Shown: positions 36,493 through 44,238 of the stretch, piece after piece | How the letters are laid out: every line of letters starts with the position of its first letter | How positions within the stretch are numbered: position 1 is the stretch's first letter | Assembly: GCF_900128475.1 (NCBI RefSeq) | Contig: NZ_LT635836.1 | Span: 386,526 to 450,525 of the forward strand | DNA: 64,000 nucleotides | Direction: 5' to 3' | From: Mediterranea massiliensis | GTDB taxonomy: Bacteria > Bacteroidota > Bacteroidia > Bacteroidales > Bacteroidaceae | Notes under the pieces: model-generated | The model's input: only the letters and a program-made list of their open reading frames with translations | Database searches by the model: none | What the model was told of the DNA's origin: nothing | Translations under genes and position numbers: made by a program

Positions 36493-37386
36493 ATGAATAA
36501 TCATCCAATCGTAGTCGGAATGGGCGAAGCACTGTGGGACGTGCTGCCCGAAGGAAAGAAACTGGGTGGAGCACCCGCCAACTTTGCATACCATGTATCA
36601 CAATTCGGACTGGAAAGCCGTGTCGTAAGCGCAGTCGGCCAGGATAAACTGGGAGCTGAGATACTGGAAAACTTCCGTCAGAAAGAACTGTACGGACTGA
36701 TAGAAACAGTACCCTACCCCACCGGTACGGTACAAGTGGAACTGGACGCTGAAGGTGTACCCTGCTATGACATCAAGGAAGGCGTGGCGTGGGATAACAT
36801 TCCCTACACACAAGCCCTTGAAGGACTGGCCCACCAAACAGGTGCCGTCTGCTTCGGCTCGCTGGCACAGCGCAGCATCGTGTCGCGTCAGACCATTCAC
36901 CGCTTCCTCGATGCCATGTCCGACGATGCCGATACACTCCGCATCTTCGACATCAACCTGCGTCAGAGCTTCTACACCAAAGAAATCCTATGCGACTCGT
37001 TCCGACGCTGTAATGTATTGAAAATAAACGATGAGGAGCTGGTTACAGTCAGTCGCATGTTTGGTTATCCCGGCATCGACCTCCAGGACAAGTGCTGGAT
37101 TCTGCTGGCCAAGTACAACCTGAAGATGCTCATCCTGACCTGTGGCGTCAACGGCAGCTATGTCTTTACGCCGGGCAACATCTCGTTCGTCGAGACTCCC
37201 AAGGTACAGGTAGCCGACACCGTAGGTGCAGGCGACTCGTTTACCGCCGCCTTCACTGCCGCCATCCTCAGCGGCCGCTCCGTAGGTGAGGCACACAGAC
37301 TGGCCGTCGACACCTCGGCCTTCGTCTGCACGCAGCAGGGTGCCATGCCCGTATTGCCCAAGTCTTTGACGGAAAGACTGGCCTAA
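36493..37386 (+). CDS. fructokinase (PfkB/ribokinase family)
   Basis: A 297-residue PfkB-type sugar kinase. The start at 36493 (MNNHPIVVGMGEALWDVLPE) is preferred; the frame runs back to a GTG at 36415 but those codons have no family similarity. Signature 1 is KKLGGAPANFAYHVSQFG (about 24-41). Signature 2 is DTVGAGDSFTAAFTAAILSG with the catalytic base Asp248. GEALWDVLPEG and the position in a GH32 locus fit phosphorylation of fructose to a fructose phosphate that enters glycolysis. Confidence 0.92.
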   Translation: MNNHPIVVGMGEALWDVLPEGKKLGGAPANFAYHVSQFGLESRVVSAVGQDKLGAEILENFRQKELYGLIETVPYPTGTVQVELDAEGVPCYDIKEGVAWDNIPYTQALEGLAHQTGAVCFGSLAQRSIVSRQTIHRFLDAMSDDADTLRIFDINLRQSFYTKEILCDSFRRCNVLKINDEELVTVSRMFGYPGIDLQDKCWILLAKYNLKMLILTCGVNGSYVFTPGNISFVETPKVQVADTVGAGDSFTAAFTAAILSGRSVGEAHRLAVDTSAFVCTQQGAMPVLPKSLTERLA

Positions 37387-37394
37387 CCATACAA

Positions 37395-37454
37395 GTTTCA
37401 TGGAATTTTCCTATCTTTGTGCACTCTAACCACAAGAAGGGAATTCCATGAAAC
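37395..37454 (+). promoter_or_regulatory. 13-bp inverted repeat around the sensor promoter (candidate operator)
   Basis: GTTTCATGGAATT (37395-37407) and AATTCCATGAAAC (37442-37454) are perfect inverted copies. The -7 element lies between them and the ATG lies inside the right copy. The GTTTCATG core matches the half-sites at 23327-23334 and 28501-28535, pointing to autoregulation. Confidence 0.55.
37412..37419 (+). promoter_or_regulatory. promoter -7 element for the hybrid sensor gene
   Basis: TATCTTTG, a match to TAnnTTTG, 28 bp before the ATG and inside a 13-bp inverted repeat. Confidence 0.65.
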
Positions 37455-40201
37455 ACTTATATTGTCTGATTAACCTACTCATCCTTTGCCTGTTCCTTAC
37501 TTCCTGCGAACAGGAAGAGACCCGTTACATCATCGGCGTGTCGCAATGCAGCGACGACGAATGGCGCAACCAGATGAACAAGGAAATTCTCCGGGAAGCC
37601 CTGTTCTATCCGGGAGTAGAAGTGGAAATCCGCTCGGCTGGAGATAACAACCAGCGCCAGATAGCCGACATCGAATACTTTATCCACAAAAAAGTCGACT
37701 TGATAGTCGTAGCTCCCAATGAAGCCGAAGCCATCACTCCCATCGTGGAAAAAGCCTACAGCCAAGGGATTCCTATCGTACTGGTAGACCGCAAAATCAA
37801 CTCGGAACATTACACAGCCTATATCGGTGCCGACAACTATGAAATGGGACGCCAAATAGGCATCTACATTACCAGCCGCCTGCGAGGTGAAGGCAATATC
37901 GTTGAACTGACGGGACTGAAAGGTTCCACTCCGGCACGGGACCGCCACCGCGGACTGATGGACGCGCTGGCTGATGCTCCCGGCATTCATATTATAGCCC
38001 AAGCTGATGCCGGATGGTTCAGACAATCTGCCCGACATGCTTTTGACTCCATCCTCACCCAACAACCGCGCATCGATCTTGTTTTTGCCCACAACGACCG
38101 TATGGCGTCGGGGGCACACGATGCCGCGATACAGAAAGGCCGCGACAAAGACATGCTCTTCGTCGGTGTAGATGCCCTGGCTGGGAAAGGAATGGGAGTG
38201 GAAATGGTTACCGACGGCACACTCGATGCCACCTTTATCTATCCTACGGGAGGCGACCGCGTCATGCAAGTGGCCATGGACATCCTGGAAGGAAGAAACT
38301 ATCCACGCGAAACTCTTCTCTCCACCGCTTTGGTAAACCGGCAAAATGCGCGTATCATGCAGATGCAGACGACGCACATCACCACCCTCGACGAAAAAAT
38401 TGAAAAGCTCGACAAACAGCTGGACGCTTTTCTTCTCCGATATTCCGCCCAGCGCATGTTTCTCTATGCCTGTATTGTCATCCTGCTGCTGGTAGGAGTA
38501 TTATTGGTCTTCGTCGTACGCGCCTTTTGGACCAAAAACCGACTGAACGCCGAGCTTTCCAAACAAAAGCAGCAACTGGAAGAGCAGCGCGACCAGCTTA
38601 TCATGCTGTCCAGACAATTGGAAGATGCCACACATGCCAAACTGTCTTTCTTTACCAATGTGTCGCACGACTTCCGCACCCCGCTGACCCTTATTGCCGA
38701 CCCGGTAGAACAACTCCAGCAAAGCCACAACCTGAACGAGCACGAACGATTCCTTCTCAACATCGTCCACAAAAATGTCACCGTACTGCTCCGCCTGATC
38801 AACCAGATACTCGATTTCCGCAAGTTCGAAGACGGGAAACTTCAGCTACGCCTCAGCCGGTTCGACCTGCGTACCTTCCTGCTGGAATGGACCGATGCTT
38901 TCCGCACGCTGTCTTTCCGCAAACACATCCACTTCCGCATCATGGCCGACGAACAGGCCGACTACACCGTGACAGCCGATGCCGAGAAACTGGAACGCAT
39001 CCTCTACAACTTGCTCTCCAATGCCTTCAAGTTCACCCCCGAAAACGGCAGCATCAGTGTCAGTCTGTCCCTATTCAATAAAGACGGCGAGCCCTCTGTT
39101 CGCCTGCAAGTAACCGACACAGGTGTAGGCATGCCAGCCGAACACGTGCAACACATTTTCGACAGCTTCTACCAGATAGATGTTCACCATGCAGGCTCCG
39201 GTATCGGTCTGGCTCTGGTAAAGGCATTTGTGGAAATGCACCGCGGCACGATCCATGTAGATACCACCGTAGGACAAGGAACCTGCTTCACCATCGAAAT
39301 GCCAGCCTGTCAGAAAGGCGCGCTCGCCCCCGACACCACCCGAAGTGCAGCACTGGCCAACCTGAAAGAAGGCGCCGTCCTGGCAGCCGACCAGGAAACC
39401 CTATACACGACCGACAGCGCGACCTCTCCCGAGGACAAAGAAACCGTCCTCGTGATAGACGACAACCAGGATATCCGCGACTATGTCCGCTCCGTTCTTC
39501 AGGACGAATACAATATCATAGAAGCCGCCAATGGACAGGAAGGCATCCGCATGGCCATGAAGTATGTACCCGACGTAATCATCTGCGACGTCATGATGCC
39601 CGTTATGGACGGTATGGAATGCTGCCGCCGGCTGAAATCGGAATTGCAGACCTCACACATCCCCGTCATGATGCTCACCGCCTATGCGGTAGACGAACAG
39701 AAGATAAAGGGCTATGAATGCGGTGCCGATTCCTACATATCCAAACCTTTCAGCGCCCGCCTGCTGACCGTACGCCTGCGTAACCTCATCGACAACCGCC
39801 ACCGCCTGCAACAGGTATTTGCTGACGGCAGCAGCGCTTCGCTCCAGAAAGTCTCCGTAAGCGATGTAGACAAAGGGTTCCTGGAAAAACTGCGCCAGCT
39901 CATCGACCAACGTCTGTCCGACCCCAATCTCAGCGTGGAAGAACTGGGCGAACAAATCGGCTTGAGCCGAGTACAGCTCTACCGGAAGAGCAAGGCCCTC
40001 TGCGGCTATGCGCCCAATGAGCTGTTACGCATCGCCCGCCTCAAACGGGCTTCCTCATTGCTGGCCTCTACCGACAAGACAGTGGCCGAAATCACGTATG
40101 AAGTGGGATTCAGTTCTCCCTCCTACTTCACCAAATGCTACAAGGACTACTTCGGTGAAAGTCCCACCGAATTTTTGAAACGGAAAAAAGGAGATGCATA
40201 A
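37448..40201 (+). CDS. hybrid two-component regulator with periplasmic sugar-binding domain
   Basis: A 917-residue one-protein signalling system. After a signal (ending LTSC, Cys20), a type-I periplasmic-binding domain (about 27-310) has YIIGVSQCSDDEWRNQMNKE, NEAEAITPIVEKA and DLVFAHNDRMASGAHDAA. One transmembrane helix (about 338-360) leads to a coiled coil, a histidine kinase with His407 in NVSHDFRTPLT, and an ATPase domain (LLSNAFKFTPENG; DTGVGMP; GSGIGLALVKAF). A receiver follows with phospho-acceptor Asp714 in IICDVMMPVMDG, then an AraC-type DNA-binding domain (about 815-915). The layout is that of the fructose-binding Bacteroides fructan regulator, so fructose is the likely inducer. It probably activates this whole locus. 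Confidence 0.95.
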   Translation: MKHLYCLINLLILCLFLTSCEQEETRYIIGVSQCSDDEWRNQMNKEILREALFYPGVEVEIRSAGDNNQRQIADIEYFIHKKVDLIVVAPNEAEAITPIVEKAYSQGIPIVLVDRKINSEHYTAYIGADNYEMGRQIGIYITSRLRGEGNIVELTGLKGSTPARDRHRGLMDALADAPGIHIIAQADAGWFRQSARHAFDSILTQQPRIDLVFAHNDRMASGAHDAAIQKGRDKDMLFVGVDALAGKGMGVEMVTDGTLDATFIYPTGGDRVMQVAMDILEGRNYPRETLLSTALVNRQNARIMQMQTTHITTLDEKIEKLDKQLDAFLLRYSAQRMFLYACIVILLLVGVLLVFVVRAFWTKNRLNAELSKQKQQLEEQRDQLIMLSRQLEDATHAKLSFFTNVSHDFRTPLTLIADPVEQLQQSHNLNEHERFLLNIVHKNVTVLLRLINQILDFRKFEDGKLQLRLSRFDLRTFLLEWTDAFRTLSFRKHIHFRIMADEQADYTVTADAEKLERILYNLLSNAFKFTPENGSISVSLSLFNKDGEPSVRLQVTDTGVGMPAEHVQHIFDSFYQIDVHHAGSGIGLALVKAFVEMHRGTIHVDTTVGQGTCFTIEMPACQKGALAPDTTRSAALANLKEGAVLAADQETLYTTDSATSPEDKETVLVIDDNQDIRDYVRSVLQDEYNIIEAANGQEGIRMAMKYVPDVIICDVMMPVMDGMECCRRLKSELQTSHIPVMMLTAYAVDEQKIKGYECGADSYISKPFSARLLTVRLRNLIDNRHRLQQVFADGSSASLQKVSVSDVDKGFLEKLRQLIDQRLSDPNLSVEELGEQIGLSRVQLYRKSKALCGYAPNELLRIARLKRASSLLASTDKTVAEITYEVGFSSPSYFTKCYKDYFGESPTEFLKRKKGDA

Positions 40202-40217
40202 TGTAACAAAAAAAATG

Positions 40218-40225
40218 TAATTTTG
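40218..40225 (+). promoter_or_regulatory. promoter -7 element for the CobW-type gene
   Basis: TAATTTTG matches TAnnTTTG, 31 bp before the ATG at 40257. An ATGTAA direct repeat (40201-40206 and 40215-40220) overlaps it. Confidence 0.5.
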
Positions 40226-40256
40226 CACCCGCAAACAGAAAGCATATCCTACAATC

Positions 40257-41495
40257 ATGAAACTGAAAGAAATTCCCATACTGCTGCTCACCGGCTATCT
40301 GGGCAGTGGCAAAACGACTTTAGTCAACCGTATTCTGGCCAACAAACGTGGTATCCGCTTTGCAGTTATCGTCAATGATATCGGCGAAGTAAACATTGAT
40401 GCCGCCCTCATCCAGAAAGGCGGTGTGGTAGGCAAGAAAGACGACAGTTTAGTGGCTTTGCAGAACGGTTGCATCTGCTGCACCCTGAAAGCCGACCTCA
40501 TCGAGCAAGTATACGAACTGATGAAGCTGGAGCGGTTCGACTACATCGTCATCGAAGCCAGCGGCATCTGCGAACCCGAACCCATTGCACAAACCCTTTG
40601 CTCCATTCCCCGACTGGGCGAAGCATACACCCGTTACGGCATCTGCCGGCTGGATTGCATCGTCAGCGTCGTCGATGCCCTGAGGTTGCAAAGCGAGTTC
40701 GCCTGTGGCGACAATCTGACCCGCAAAGGTTTGGACGAAGAAGACATTGAAAACCTCATTGTCCAGCAAATCGAATTCTGCAACGTCATTCTGTTGAACA
40801 AAGCGGCTGAGGTGGCTCCAGAAGAGCTGGGACGCATCAAGAAAATCATCCGCACCCTGCAACCGTCAGCCGAAATAATCGAATGCAACTATGCGGATGT
40901 CGATTTGGACAAATTGCTGGACACCCATCTGTTCAATTTCGAACGGGCGGCAACCTCGGCCGGATGGATTCGCGAAATCGAACGGGCCGCAACCGAAGAA
41001 GAAGAGCGTGAAGCGCATGCCCACGGCAGCCATCACCACGAACACGAAGAGCATCACGACGACCATCACCACGAAGAAGGGGAAGGCCATCACCATCATC
41101 ATCACGACCATGAAGGGGGTGAAGTGGAGGAATACGGCATCGGTACTTTCGTGTATTACCGTCGTCCAGCCTTCGACATCCATAAGTTCGACCGGTTCAT
41201 CGCTACGCGCTGGCCGCGCAATGTCATCCGTGCCAAAGGAGTATGCTACTTCAGCCATAACCGCGACATGTCCTACCTGTTCGAACAAGCCGGCGTACAA
41301 AAGCAGTTGACCGAAGCCGGACAGTGGTATGCCACCGCTCCCGAAGAAGACCTTATCGAGCTCATGAAACAGGAACCGGGCCTCTTACGCGACTGGGACG
41401 AAAAATACGGTGACCGCATGCAGAAAATCGTATTCATCGGGCAACACCTCGACAAAGAGCAATTGGCACACGATTTGGACGAATGTCTGGAGTAA
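40257..41495 (+). CDS. CobW/COG0523-family GTPase metallochaperone with His-rich loop
   Basis: A 412-residue G3E GTPase. The P-loop is GYLGSGKTT (residues 13-21), the metal motif CxCC is CICC (72-75), and the Walker B/base region is FDYIVIEASGICEPEPIA. A long His/Glu-rich stretch (about 255-290, including EEHHDDHHHEEGE and a run of six His) separates the GTPase domain from the CobW C-terminal domain (about 300-385, FDRFIATRWPRNVIRAKG). Such proteins hand zinc, or less often cobalt, to client enzymes under metal shortage. The length of the His stretch suggests metal storage or zinc sensing. No metal-dependent client gene is adjacent. Confidence 0.9.
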   Translation: MKLKEIPILLLTGYLGSGKTTLVNRILANKRGIRFAVIVNDIGEVNIDAALIQKGGVVGKKDDSLVALQNGCICCTLKADLIEQVYELMKLERFDYIVIEASGICEPEPIAQTLCSIPRLGEAYTRYGICRLDCIVSVVDALRLQSEFACGDNLTRKGLDEEDIENLIVQQIEFCNVILLNKAAEVAPEELGRIKKIIRTLQPSAEIIECNYADVDLDKLLDTHLFNFERAATSAGWIREIERAATEEEEREAHAHGSHHHEHEEHHDDHHHEEGEGHHHHHHDHEGGEVEEYGIGTFVYYRRPAFDIHKFDRFIATRWPRNVIRAKGVCYFSHNRDMSYLFEQAGVQKQLTEAGQWYATAPEEDLIELMKQEPGLLRDWDEKYGDRMQKIVFIGQHLDKEQLAHDLDECLE

Positions 41496-41516
41496 ATCAA
41501 ATTCCAACAAGACAAG

Positions 41517-41594
41517 ATGACACAAAAATAGCACCTGCTCGCCCTTGATCTGGACGGCACCCTGACCAACTCGCAACAGGGTAGTACATCATAA
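41517..41594 (+). pseudogene. 5' remnant of a Cof-type HAD phosphatase gene
   Basis: Twenty-five codons read MTQK, TAG, HLLALDLDGTLTNSQQ and then unrelated sequence to TAA. LALDLDGTLTNS is the nucleophile motif I of Cof-like HAD hydrolases, which are normally about 260-410 residues long. The frame has an internal amber at codon 5, and everything after about codon 21 has been lost. The junction passes directly into the 22-bp repeat array. Confidence 0.75.
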
Positions 41595-41872
41595 ACAGTT
41601 AAAGCAAACTTTTAAGCTGGGAAAACGAACAGTTTGCCCAGCTTAAACGAATGCTTTACCCAGCTTAAAGCAACCGTTTGTCCAGCCTAAAGCATCGCTT
41701 TCTGCAGGGCAAACAGACGATGTTCCCCCGAATGATTTCTCCTTTAGCAATCAGGCCAAACCACTAACTTGGCAGAAAGAATGTCCAATGCTTGTTTCCT
41801 CATCAAGTTTTTCCCTTATCATAGAAAAATCCTCGGCGTATTGCCTTTTTCAATCGCACGTAGAACCGGTAT
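41595..41872. other. gene-free stretch holding a 22-bp repeat array
   Basis: No coding sequence is supported in about 280 bp between the HAD remnant and nadD. The first half holds the tandem array at 41637-41712; the second half has short, unrelated open frames only. nadD is on the minus strand, so this is a convergent end region for both sides. Confidence 0.55.
41637..41712. repeat. tandem 22-bp units with a CCCAGCTTAA core
   Basis: CCCAGCTTAA at 41637 and 41659 and TCCAGCCTAA at 41681 are exactly 22 bp apart, with a weaker fourth copy about 22 bp further on. An inverted TTAAGCTGGG copy sits just upstream (41612-41621). The period equals that of the unrelated array at 7777. Confidence 0.75.
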
Positions 41873-42433
41873 TCACCCCTGCGTCAGCCGTTCGTACACT
41901 TTGGGATGGAGGAAATAGCGCACGTCCTTGCCTGCCTCGACAGACTCACGGATGAAGGTGGAACTGATTTCGAGTACCGGCGAATCGACCAGACGCACAC
42001 GGGGAGGCAGAGTGGAAACATCGACAGGATAACCCGAACGGGGATAAATCAAGATAGGGTTCTCGGCCAGCAAGCGTTCCGACTGGTACCAGCGGGAGAA
42101 GGAGAGCCAATTGTCCGACCCGATAATCAGGTGGAAGGTGTGCTGCGGATAGACTTCCTTCAGACGGTCGAACGTATGGATGGTATAGGAGGGCTGGGAC
42201 AAATGGAATTCAAAATCAGAAGCACGGAATTTGGGATAGCCCTCTATGGCCAGCTCTACCAGTTCCAGCCGCAAGGCATCGGGCAGCAGGTCCTGCCCCA
42301 CCTTGAAGGGATTGCGGGGAGTGACCAGAAACCACAATTCGTCCAACCCGCCGAATTCACAGAGGTAATTGGCCAACGCCAGATGGCCGATGTGAATGGG
42401 ATTGAACGAACCGCTGAAGATGCCAATATCCAT
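41873..42433 (-). CDS. nadD: nicotinate-nucleotide adenylyltransferase
   Basis: A 186-residue enzyme that adenylates nicotinate mononucleotide to deamido-NAD. The nucleotidyltransferase motif [14 protein letters not shown] (about residues 8-21) contains HxGH, and the second family motif is [11 protein letters not shown] (about 155-165). Residues between them include [12 protein letters not shown] and [10 protein letters not shown], both typical. It is the last gene of the yicC-gmk-small membrane protein-nadD run on this strand. Confidence 0.95.
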   Translation of the reverse strand: MDIGIFSGSFNPIHIGHLALANYLCEFGGLDELWFLVTPRNPFKVGQDLLPDALRLELVELAIEGYPKFRASDFEFHLSQPSYTIHTFDRLKEVYPQHTFHLIIGSDNWLSFSRWYQSERLLAENPILIYPRSGYPVDVSTLPPRVRLVDSPVLEISSTFIRESVEAGKDVRYFLHPKVYERLTQG

Positions 42434-42440
42434 AATCGTA

Positions 42441-42656
42441 TCAGATTTTCTTTCCCTTCAGACGAAGGAAGGCAAGCGTGCCGTTGGCAAGGGCCACTAT
42501 TGCCACAAGCCCCATCGCCACCGCCGTAGTGTATTCCTCGTAGCGTATATTGGCCACCAACAGCCACACGGCACATACCAGCAAAATGATGTTGACAATC
42601 AGCAGGCTTTTGTTCATCTTGCGTGAGAATTGCTTTCCGCTATAATCTTTCGTCAT
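42441..42656 (-). CDS. small membrane protein, unknown function
   Basis: A 71-residue protein with two hydrophobic helices ([20 protein letters not shown], about 18-38, and [20 protein letters not shown], about 46-65) and a basic C-terminus (RLKGKKI). The start overlaps the guanylate kinase stop by 4 bp and the stop is 7 bp from nadD, so it is co-transcribed with both. Such small proteins are commonly kept between gmk and nadD in relatives, but no function is known to me. Confidence 0.8.
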   Translation of the reverse strand: MTKDYSGKQFSRKMNKSLLIVNIILLVCAVWLLVANIRYEEYTTAVAMGLVAIVALANGTLAFLRLKGKKI

Positions 42657-43216
42657 GCTTTCAGAAATTGGGTGATTACTTTCAATGCTTCGGCCTTGGC
42701 CGTCTCCAGGTCGTCGTTCACAATAATCTTGTCAAACTTCGGAGCAAAGGACATCTCATAGGCGGCCTTGGCCACACGGTCCTCGATGACTTCGGGCGTA
42801 TCGGTACCGCGACCTATCAGACGCTTGCGCAGCTCCTCAATCGATGGTGGCTGGATGAAGACCGACAAGGCACGGTCGCCATAAAATTTCTTGATATTGC
42901 ATCCGCCCACGACGTCGACGTCGAACACCACGTTCTGTCCGGCAGCCAGCTGCTTTTCGACCTGCGACTTCAACGTGCCGTAGAAGCGGTCGTGATATAC
43001 TTCCTCATATTCCAAAAACTCGCCGTCGGCTATGCGGCGACGGAATTCTTCAGGCGAAAGGAAGAAATACTCCACGCCATCGCGCTCCGTGCCACGCGGC
43101 GGACGGCTGGTGGCCGAAATGGAAAAAGCCAAGTTCAGGTTCTGCGTCAACAGATAGTTAATGATGGTCGACTTACCCGAACCTGAAGGGGCGGAAAAGA
43201 TAATCAGTTTACCCAT
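42653..43216 (-). CDS. gmk: guanylate kinase
   Basis: A 187-residue enzyme that converts GMP to GDP. The P-loop is SAPSGSGKST (about residues 8-17), the GMP-binding segment is SATSRPPRGTERDGVEYFFL (about 33-52), and FLEYEEVYHDRFYGTL and VVFDVDVVGG are also present. Length is normal for bacterial Gmk. It lies between yicC (46 bp upstream, with a heptad repeat in the gap) and a small membrane-protein gene. Confidence 0.96.
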   Translation of the reverse strand: MGKLIIFSAPSGSGKSTIINYLLTQNLNLAFSISATSRPPRGTERDGVEYFFLSPEEFRRRIADGEFLEYEEVYHDRFYGTLKSQVEKQLAAGQNVVFDVDVVGGCNIKKFYGDRALSVFIQPPSIEELRKRLIGRGTDTPEVIEDRVAKAAYEMSFAPKFDKIIVNDDLETAKAEALKVITQFLKA

Positions 43217-43218
43217 AA

Positions 43219-43262
43219 AAATGAAGAACTAAAAATGAAGAATGAAGAATCCTGCATTCATT
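43219..43262. repeat. short intergenic heptad repeat (ATGAAGA units)
   Basis: ATGAAGA occurs at 43221, 43235 and 43242, on a 7-base grid, with the complementary-like run CATTCAT/TACATTC at 43255-43275. It lies in the yicC-gmk gap. Confidence 0.55.
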
Positions 43263-44141
43263 TTACATTACATTCAAAACTTGCTCCTTGATTTGCTCCA
43301 GCTCGTCTTTCATCTGCACCACAATCTTCTGCATCTCGGCATGATTGGACTTGCTGCCCAAGGTATTGATTTCGCGGCCCATCTCCTGAGCAATGAAGCC
43401 CAGCTTCTTTCCCTGTCCGCTACCGTTCTCCAACGTCGTAATAAAATATTTCAAGTGATTGCCCAGGCGCTGCTTCTCTTCGTTGATGTCCAGCTTCTCG
43501 ATGTAATAGATGAGTTCCTGCTCCAGGCGGTTCTTGTCATAATCCACGCTGATAGTCTTCTCCAGCGCGTCGACAATGCGTTCTTTAATCTTGCCCACAC
43601 GCTCCTTTTCGTAAGGTTCTACCGTTTCGAGCAGATGGGAAATGTTGGCTATTTTCTCACGGAATTTCTTTTCAAGCGCGGCACCTTCCTGCTTGCGGAA
43701 ATCCACCAGATGGTTCAGTGCCTCTTCGACAGCCGCGTGAGCCACCTGCCACTCTTCTTCACTCAGTTCCTGTGTCTCGGTCTTGGTCATTACGTCGGGC
43801 AGACGGAGCAGAGTACCGAACCAGTCTTCCGGCTCGGGAATGCCTGTGGCGGCCGAAATTTCCTTGATGCGGTGATAGTAGGCAGCCACCAGTTCCTGGT
43901 TGATGGGGGTAGCCAGCTGTTCGGCATCTTTCTTCTCTACCCAAAGGCTGAAATCCACCTTGCCACGCTCCAGCACACGGGCAATTTCGTTACGGATTTC
44001 CATCTCTTTTTCCCTGTAAATCGGTGCAATACGCGTCGACAGGTCCATCGCCTTACTGTTTAGCGACTTGATTTCAACATTTATCTTTTTATCGGGCAAT
44101 TCGACAATGGCCTTGCCATATCCCGTCATCGATTGTATCAT
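43263..44141 (-). CDS. yicC: YicC family endoribonuclease-like protein
   Basis: A 292-residue protein with the family start MIQSMTGYGKAIVELPDKK and the conserved region NVEIKSLNSKAMDLSTRI. The C-terminal DUF1732 part ends with GREINTLGSKSNHAEMQKIV and EQIKEQVLNVM. E. coli YicC is an RNA-cleaving hexamer linked to small-RNA turnover. In Bacteroidales it commonly precedes gmk, as here, which suggests co-regulation in the stationary-phase nucleotide economy. Confidence 0.93.
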   Translation of the reverse strand: MIQSMTGYGKAIVELPDKKINVEIKSLNSKAMDLSTRIAPIYREKEMEIRNEIARVLERGKVDFSLWVEKKDAEQLATPINQELVAAYYHRIKEISAATGIPEPEDWFGTLLRLPDVMTKTETQELSEEEWQVAHAAVEEALNHLVDFRKQEGAALEKKFREKIANISHLLETVEPYEKERVGKIKERIVDALEKTISVDYDKNRLEQELIYYIEKLDINEEKQRLGNHLKYFITTLENGSGQGKKLGFIAQEMGREINTLGSKSNHAEMQKIVVQMKDELEQIKEQVLNVM

Positions 44142-44161
44142 AATGCTTCTTAAGTTTTGTG

Positions 44162-44169
44162 CAAAATTA
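44162..44169 (-). promoter_or_regulatory. promoter -7 element for the yicC-gmk-nadD operon
   Basis: On the minus strand this reads TAATTTTG, a TAnnTTTG match, 20 bp before the yicC start. Confidence 0.55.
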
Positions 44170-44202
44170 CACGATTATTTTTAAATACTGAAAATAATCC
44201 CG

Positions 44203-44210
44203 TAAATTTG
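44203..44210 (+). promoter_or_regulatory. promoter -7 element for tsaB
   Basis: TAAATTTG matches TAnnTTTG, 28 bp before the tsaB start and divergent from the yicC promoter. Confidence 0.55.
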
Positions 44211-44238
44211 TCAGCTGATTTAAAGAGGTATAGAAACT

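Noticed and set aside
41740..41872. minus-strand peptide fragments downstream of nadD
   Set aside because: Two short frames of about 20 residues with no recognisable motif; too short and without context to call.
42906..43186. plus-strand frame opposite gmk (42623-43186)
   Set aside because: Antisense to guanylate kinase, which is complete and recognisable; no family match on the plus strand.
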